Positions 61,501 through 63,172 of a DNA stretch of 63,172 nucleotides are shown one piece after another. Source of the stretch: Flavobacteriaceae bacterium (GTDB taxonomy: Bacteria > Bacteroidota > Bacteroidia > Flavobacteriales > Flavobacteriaceae); NCBI GenBank assembly GCA_021151665.1, contig JAGKWW010000012.1:1-63172 (forward strand), read 5' to 3'. Each line of letters starts with the position of its first letter. The first letter of the stretch is position 1. The position numbers and the translations under genes were made by a program. The notes beneath the pieces were generated by a model, which was not told the DNA's origin, did not search any database, and worked only from the letters and a program-made list of their open reading frames with translations.

Positions 61501-63172
61501 CGGTTGGGTGGGCGACACCCAGCTTCAACAATATTCGGGAAATAACAACGATGCTACTTTTATCAAATTTAATTTTACCCCCCTTACCAACGATTTTAGT
61601 TTCCGATACCTTTTCGCGTCAGAAGAATACAATACTTCAAACAGCTTCATGTGTACCTACTCAGATGTATTTGCCTTTATTCTGACAGACCTTGTTACCA
61701 ACGTTTCTACAAATATTGCCGTATTGCCAACCACCCCTCCGGTAAATGTGCTCGTTACAACCGTTCACCCCGCCACCTCGTTCTGCTCGGCGGCAAATCC
61801 TACATATTTCGGGCAGTTCAACCTGCCGGAGGCTGCAAACAACACCTCACCGATTAACTTTAACGGACAGACTAAGGTGCTTACAGCACAAAGCACCGTT
61901 ACGGCGGGGCACGCCTATTCTATAAAACTTGCTGTCGCTAATGCGCGTGACAATGCTTATAACTCTGCGGTATTCCTTGAAGCGGGAAGTTTCAACATAG
62001 GACAGCCAACGCTGCCTGGCGACTTCTCGTTTGCTAACGATGGTACGGCAGTTTGCCCCGGTACCGTATTGCCTATCTCGGTAGATACGCAAGGAGTTCA
62101 GTATGTACTTGAATGGAAGAAGGATGGTGTAACCATGGTAGATTCCAGCAATGTGCCGCTTAGCAGTGATACGATCAACGTAACGGAACCCGGTACCTAC
62201 ACGATTATCGCGCATTTCCCGGGCGATCCGAATTGTAACCTCACAGACGATGTCATTGTTGAATACCTGCCTCCGGTAAATGCCGGCACACCGTCCGACA
62301 TTACTATCTGTAATAATACATCGGGTACCAACGTCTGGAACCTGAATCCTAACAAAGCCACAGTACAAAACGGCTTAGATCCCAATTTCTACGCGGTTAC
62401 TTTCCATACCACCGAATTTGATGCTACCGAAGGTTTCAACCAGATACCTAATGCCCAGATGGGCGCTTATCCCGGCACTAATAACCAGACAATTTTTGTT
62501 CGGATTGAAGATTTTACTTATGGTTGTGTTCTTGTCAAAACATTTAAGTTGTTTGCCATATCGTGTGTGGTCAACCCCGTACAGCCACCTTTAATGGGTG
62601 TTTGTGAGGTGGCCCCATATGATGCTTACGAGCAGTTTGACCTTACATCGCAAACGGCTACCATTCTGGGTACAATGAACCCTGCAGATTATACAGTAAC
62701 GTTCTATACCTCTCAGGCAGGAGCTGATGCAGGTACAGCGCCAATTCCAAATCCTGCAACCTACAACGGAACCAATCAAACCATTTACGTACGCGTTCAG
62801 AGCAATAGTATTGCCCAGGCCTACGGTACAACTTCATTTGCACTCGAGGTAGTGGCAAAACCGGATGTTCAGGATATGCCTGATGTAACGGTTTGCTCGG
62901 CTTCGGGATATACGCTGCCGCCACTTCCTGCCGGTCAGTATTATTTGAACGGCCCCAATGGTTCCGGCGGAATAATTAACCCGGGTACTGTTATCACAAC
63001 TAACAAAACGATTTACATATACGATACCGAAAACGGAACTACTACCGTCTGTTCTGACCAGGAAGACTTCACCGTCACTGTAGTTCCGACGCCGGTAGCA
63101 GACGACCCTGCGGATGTAACGGTTTGCAACAGCTATACGCTTCCGGCGCTTACCTCGGGAAGTTACTATACG
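58568..63172 (+). CDS. Giant secreted adhesin-like protein with DUF11 repeats (5' part, runs off the window)
   Basis: The frame is open for 1535 codons to the window end, so only the N-terminal part is visible. A signal peptide (MKKLLLGFLLLLGSLCAYAQ) is followed by seven DUF11-type beta modules of about 110-130 residues (to about 61225). Each has YTVTVTNxGP-like strands and most carry a WxGSNGTSGTG motif. Six of seven end in a cysteine pair, often C-x2-C followed by DTDT. A choice-of-anchor L-like domain follows (about 61258-62010: TDVLIDMQCIGISNITWKTG, FRYLFASEEYN). Ig-like modules come next, then repeats of the DVTVC-YTLPxLxxGxYY type, known in Flavobacterium surface proteins. By analogy a T9SS type B sorting domain is expected at the missing C-terminus. 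A surface adhesin or gliding-associated role is inferred. Confidence 0.9.
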   Translation, partial: MKKLLLGFLLLLGSLCAYAQSNVVYFSSNPTMAYEPGEVLTFTITVTNTGPQPASNVNVFYALPTGLNILPPTVTPQVTKFWWTGSNGSSGTNASLNNTIPTLAVNQTITYTVNIMIQNGYSNPLPQPVITYKKSTDVKVITTDNRDTYLLGGQNVYTVTVINKGPDSAKDVAVSVPMPSNGTIASWTGSNGTSGTGAVSDTIASLASGQSVVYTVTVNVSPSASGNLTLQGNISSSAYIDTDTSCGQCADTDTRYNADVSLAVTNGREIYIAGQPVTYTVTVTNPSFYPAVQNVHVLGNLAGQGLTNLSWQGVGASGTGDLNYTIPVIPSGGSVTFTVTGDVPAGFSAASILYHVIADSNACNSFGCLKYADDTDVAPTANDIVISLSNTREYYNPGPGNNVPPTAYTLTVNNTSTNPAQNVAVYFDFTNAAEGMSYSWIGSNGSSGTMNSNDPLLIDTIAVLAAGQTVTYTITTCCSWPDAVNQNLPAIASATTTTAGFNVVCVQCQDVDKPNYANLVVTNTNNRQNYIAGTTSTYTLTLSNYGPASAQNVQLQNNIPAGITSFSWTGSNGTSGTNMDLSDTIASMPANSSVIYTINLDVPASFTGSLVSTASVTSTTTDPDTTCTACTDTDTAAGADIVTTMTLNTGTVYTAGTNAVYTITVTNNGPTAAQNVSVQDAVPAGVPSGAIGWYGSNGTYGTGNLNDVIATMPAGQAVTYTMTIAVPSGFNPASHIVNSVSVTSTTPDPNPGCTACSINASPSPKADLVTIKTDGITEYVAGDQNTYTITISNPGPSDAYNVHVVDPKPYQIVIMNWVGNNTGGFGTINDIIPVIPAGTSVQYTINLTIPADYHQTVVNLINTVTVTSDTPDPVPACPGCSDTDTPRGKFVVPTNNQYTVPELVTDVLIDMQCIGISNITWKTGVDYGQPENGIAYFHRGNSSFPIKEGVVLTCGNAVDAPGLRGVGGPNNSRLSNGAGWVGDTQLQQYSGNNNDATFIKFNFTPLTNDFSFRYLFASEEYNTSNSFMCTYSDVFAFILTDLVTNVSTNIAVLPTTPPVNVLVTTVHPATSFCSAANPTYFGQFNLPEAANNTSPINFNGQTKVLTAQSTVTAGHAYSIKLAVANARDNAYNSAVFLEAGSFNIGQPTLPGDFSFANDGTAVCPGTVLPISVDTQGVQYVLEWKKDGVTMVDSSNVPLSSDTINVTEPGTYTIIAHFPGDPNCNLTDDVIVEYLPPVNAGTPSDITICNNTSGTNVWNLNPNKATVQNGLDPNFYAVTFHTTEFDATEGFNQIPNAQMGAYPGTNNQTIFVRIEDFTYGCVLVKTFKLFAISCVVNPVQPPLMGVCEVAPYDAYEQFDLTSQTATILGTMNPADYTVTFYTSQAGADAGTAPIPNPATYNGTNQTIYVRVQSNSIAQAYGTTSFALEVVAKPDVQDMPDVTVCSASGYTLPPLPAGQYYLNGPNGSGGIINPGTVITTNKTIYIYDTENGTTTVCSDQEDFTVTVVPTPVADDPADVTVCNSYTLPALTSGSYYT

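Noticed and set aside
59240..62924. Series of minus-strand open frames of 62-173 codons
   Set aside because: They are mirror frames of the repeat-rich adhesin; the plus frame is uninterrupted for 1535 codons with recognisable modules.

Overview
The window reads as a chromosomal segment from a member of the Bacteroidota, most likely Flavobacteriaceae (Flavobacterium-like). The evidence is a SusC/SusD/SusE starch locus, proteins with type IX secretion (T9SS) C-terminal sorting domains, many secreted or lipoprotein envelope proteins, a mevalonate pathway, and recurrent TAnnTTTG -7 promoter boxes close upstream of genes. There is no sign of plasmid, phage or insertion-sequence DNA. I saw no rRNA, tRNA or CRISPR array. 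No gene-free stretch exceeds about 260 bases.

Region 1 (1-8.8 kb) is mostly housekeeping: greA, a small lipoprotein with a degenerate Rieske fold, a TonB-dependent receptor behind a TPP riboswitch (probable thiamine uptake), arfB, an acpT-like/pnuC-like/DUF4301 operon, and ahcY. Region 2 (8.8-13.8 kb) is one operon of six exported proteins, including a DUF6175-type protein and two tandem paralogues; its function is unknown to me and it is the best candidate here for an undescribed system. Region 3 (13.8-20.5 kb) holds tag, a queuosine-precursor transporter, an SRPBCC protein, the r-protein/EF-Ts block (rplM-rpsI-rpsB-tsf), two small immunity-like genes (one frameshifted) and a metallo-beta-lactamase-fold hydrolase.

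Region 4 (20.6-44 kb) is a full starch/maltodextrin utilisation locus. On the minus strand lie susC-susD-susE and a T9SS-exported GH13 amylase. A LacI-type regulator is divergent from susC and shares an intergenic region carrying LacI-like operators. On the plus strand an MFS sugar importer, beta-phosphoglucomutase and a GH65 maltose phosphorylase form a cytoplasmic phosphorolytic pathway. They are followed by a neopullulanase-like GH13, a GH31 alpha-glucosidase, two more GH13 enzymes and a T9SS-exported protein with three SusE/F-like modules. The logic would be: surface amylase and SusCDE capture and import, periplasmic enzymes shorten the oligosaccharides, the MFS carrier imports maltose, and GH65 plus PgmB yield glucose and glucose-6-phosphate. 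The leader of the MFS operon contains three mutually exclusive stems, the last reaching the start codon.

Region 5 (44-58.3 kb) returns to general functions: GDPD, a HI0933-type flavoprotein, TspO, mvaD-mevalonate kinase-UbiA, an RluB-type pseudouridine synthase, an M3 peptidase lipoprotein, an AsmA-like protein and a NifU-family protein with duplicated N-terminal domains. Region 6 (58.6 kb to the end) is the first 1535 codons of a giant secreted adhesin-like protein with seven DUF11-type modules, a choice-of-anchor L-like domain and further repeats; it runs off the window.
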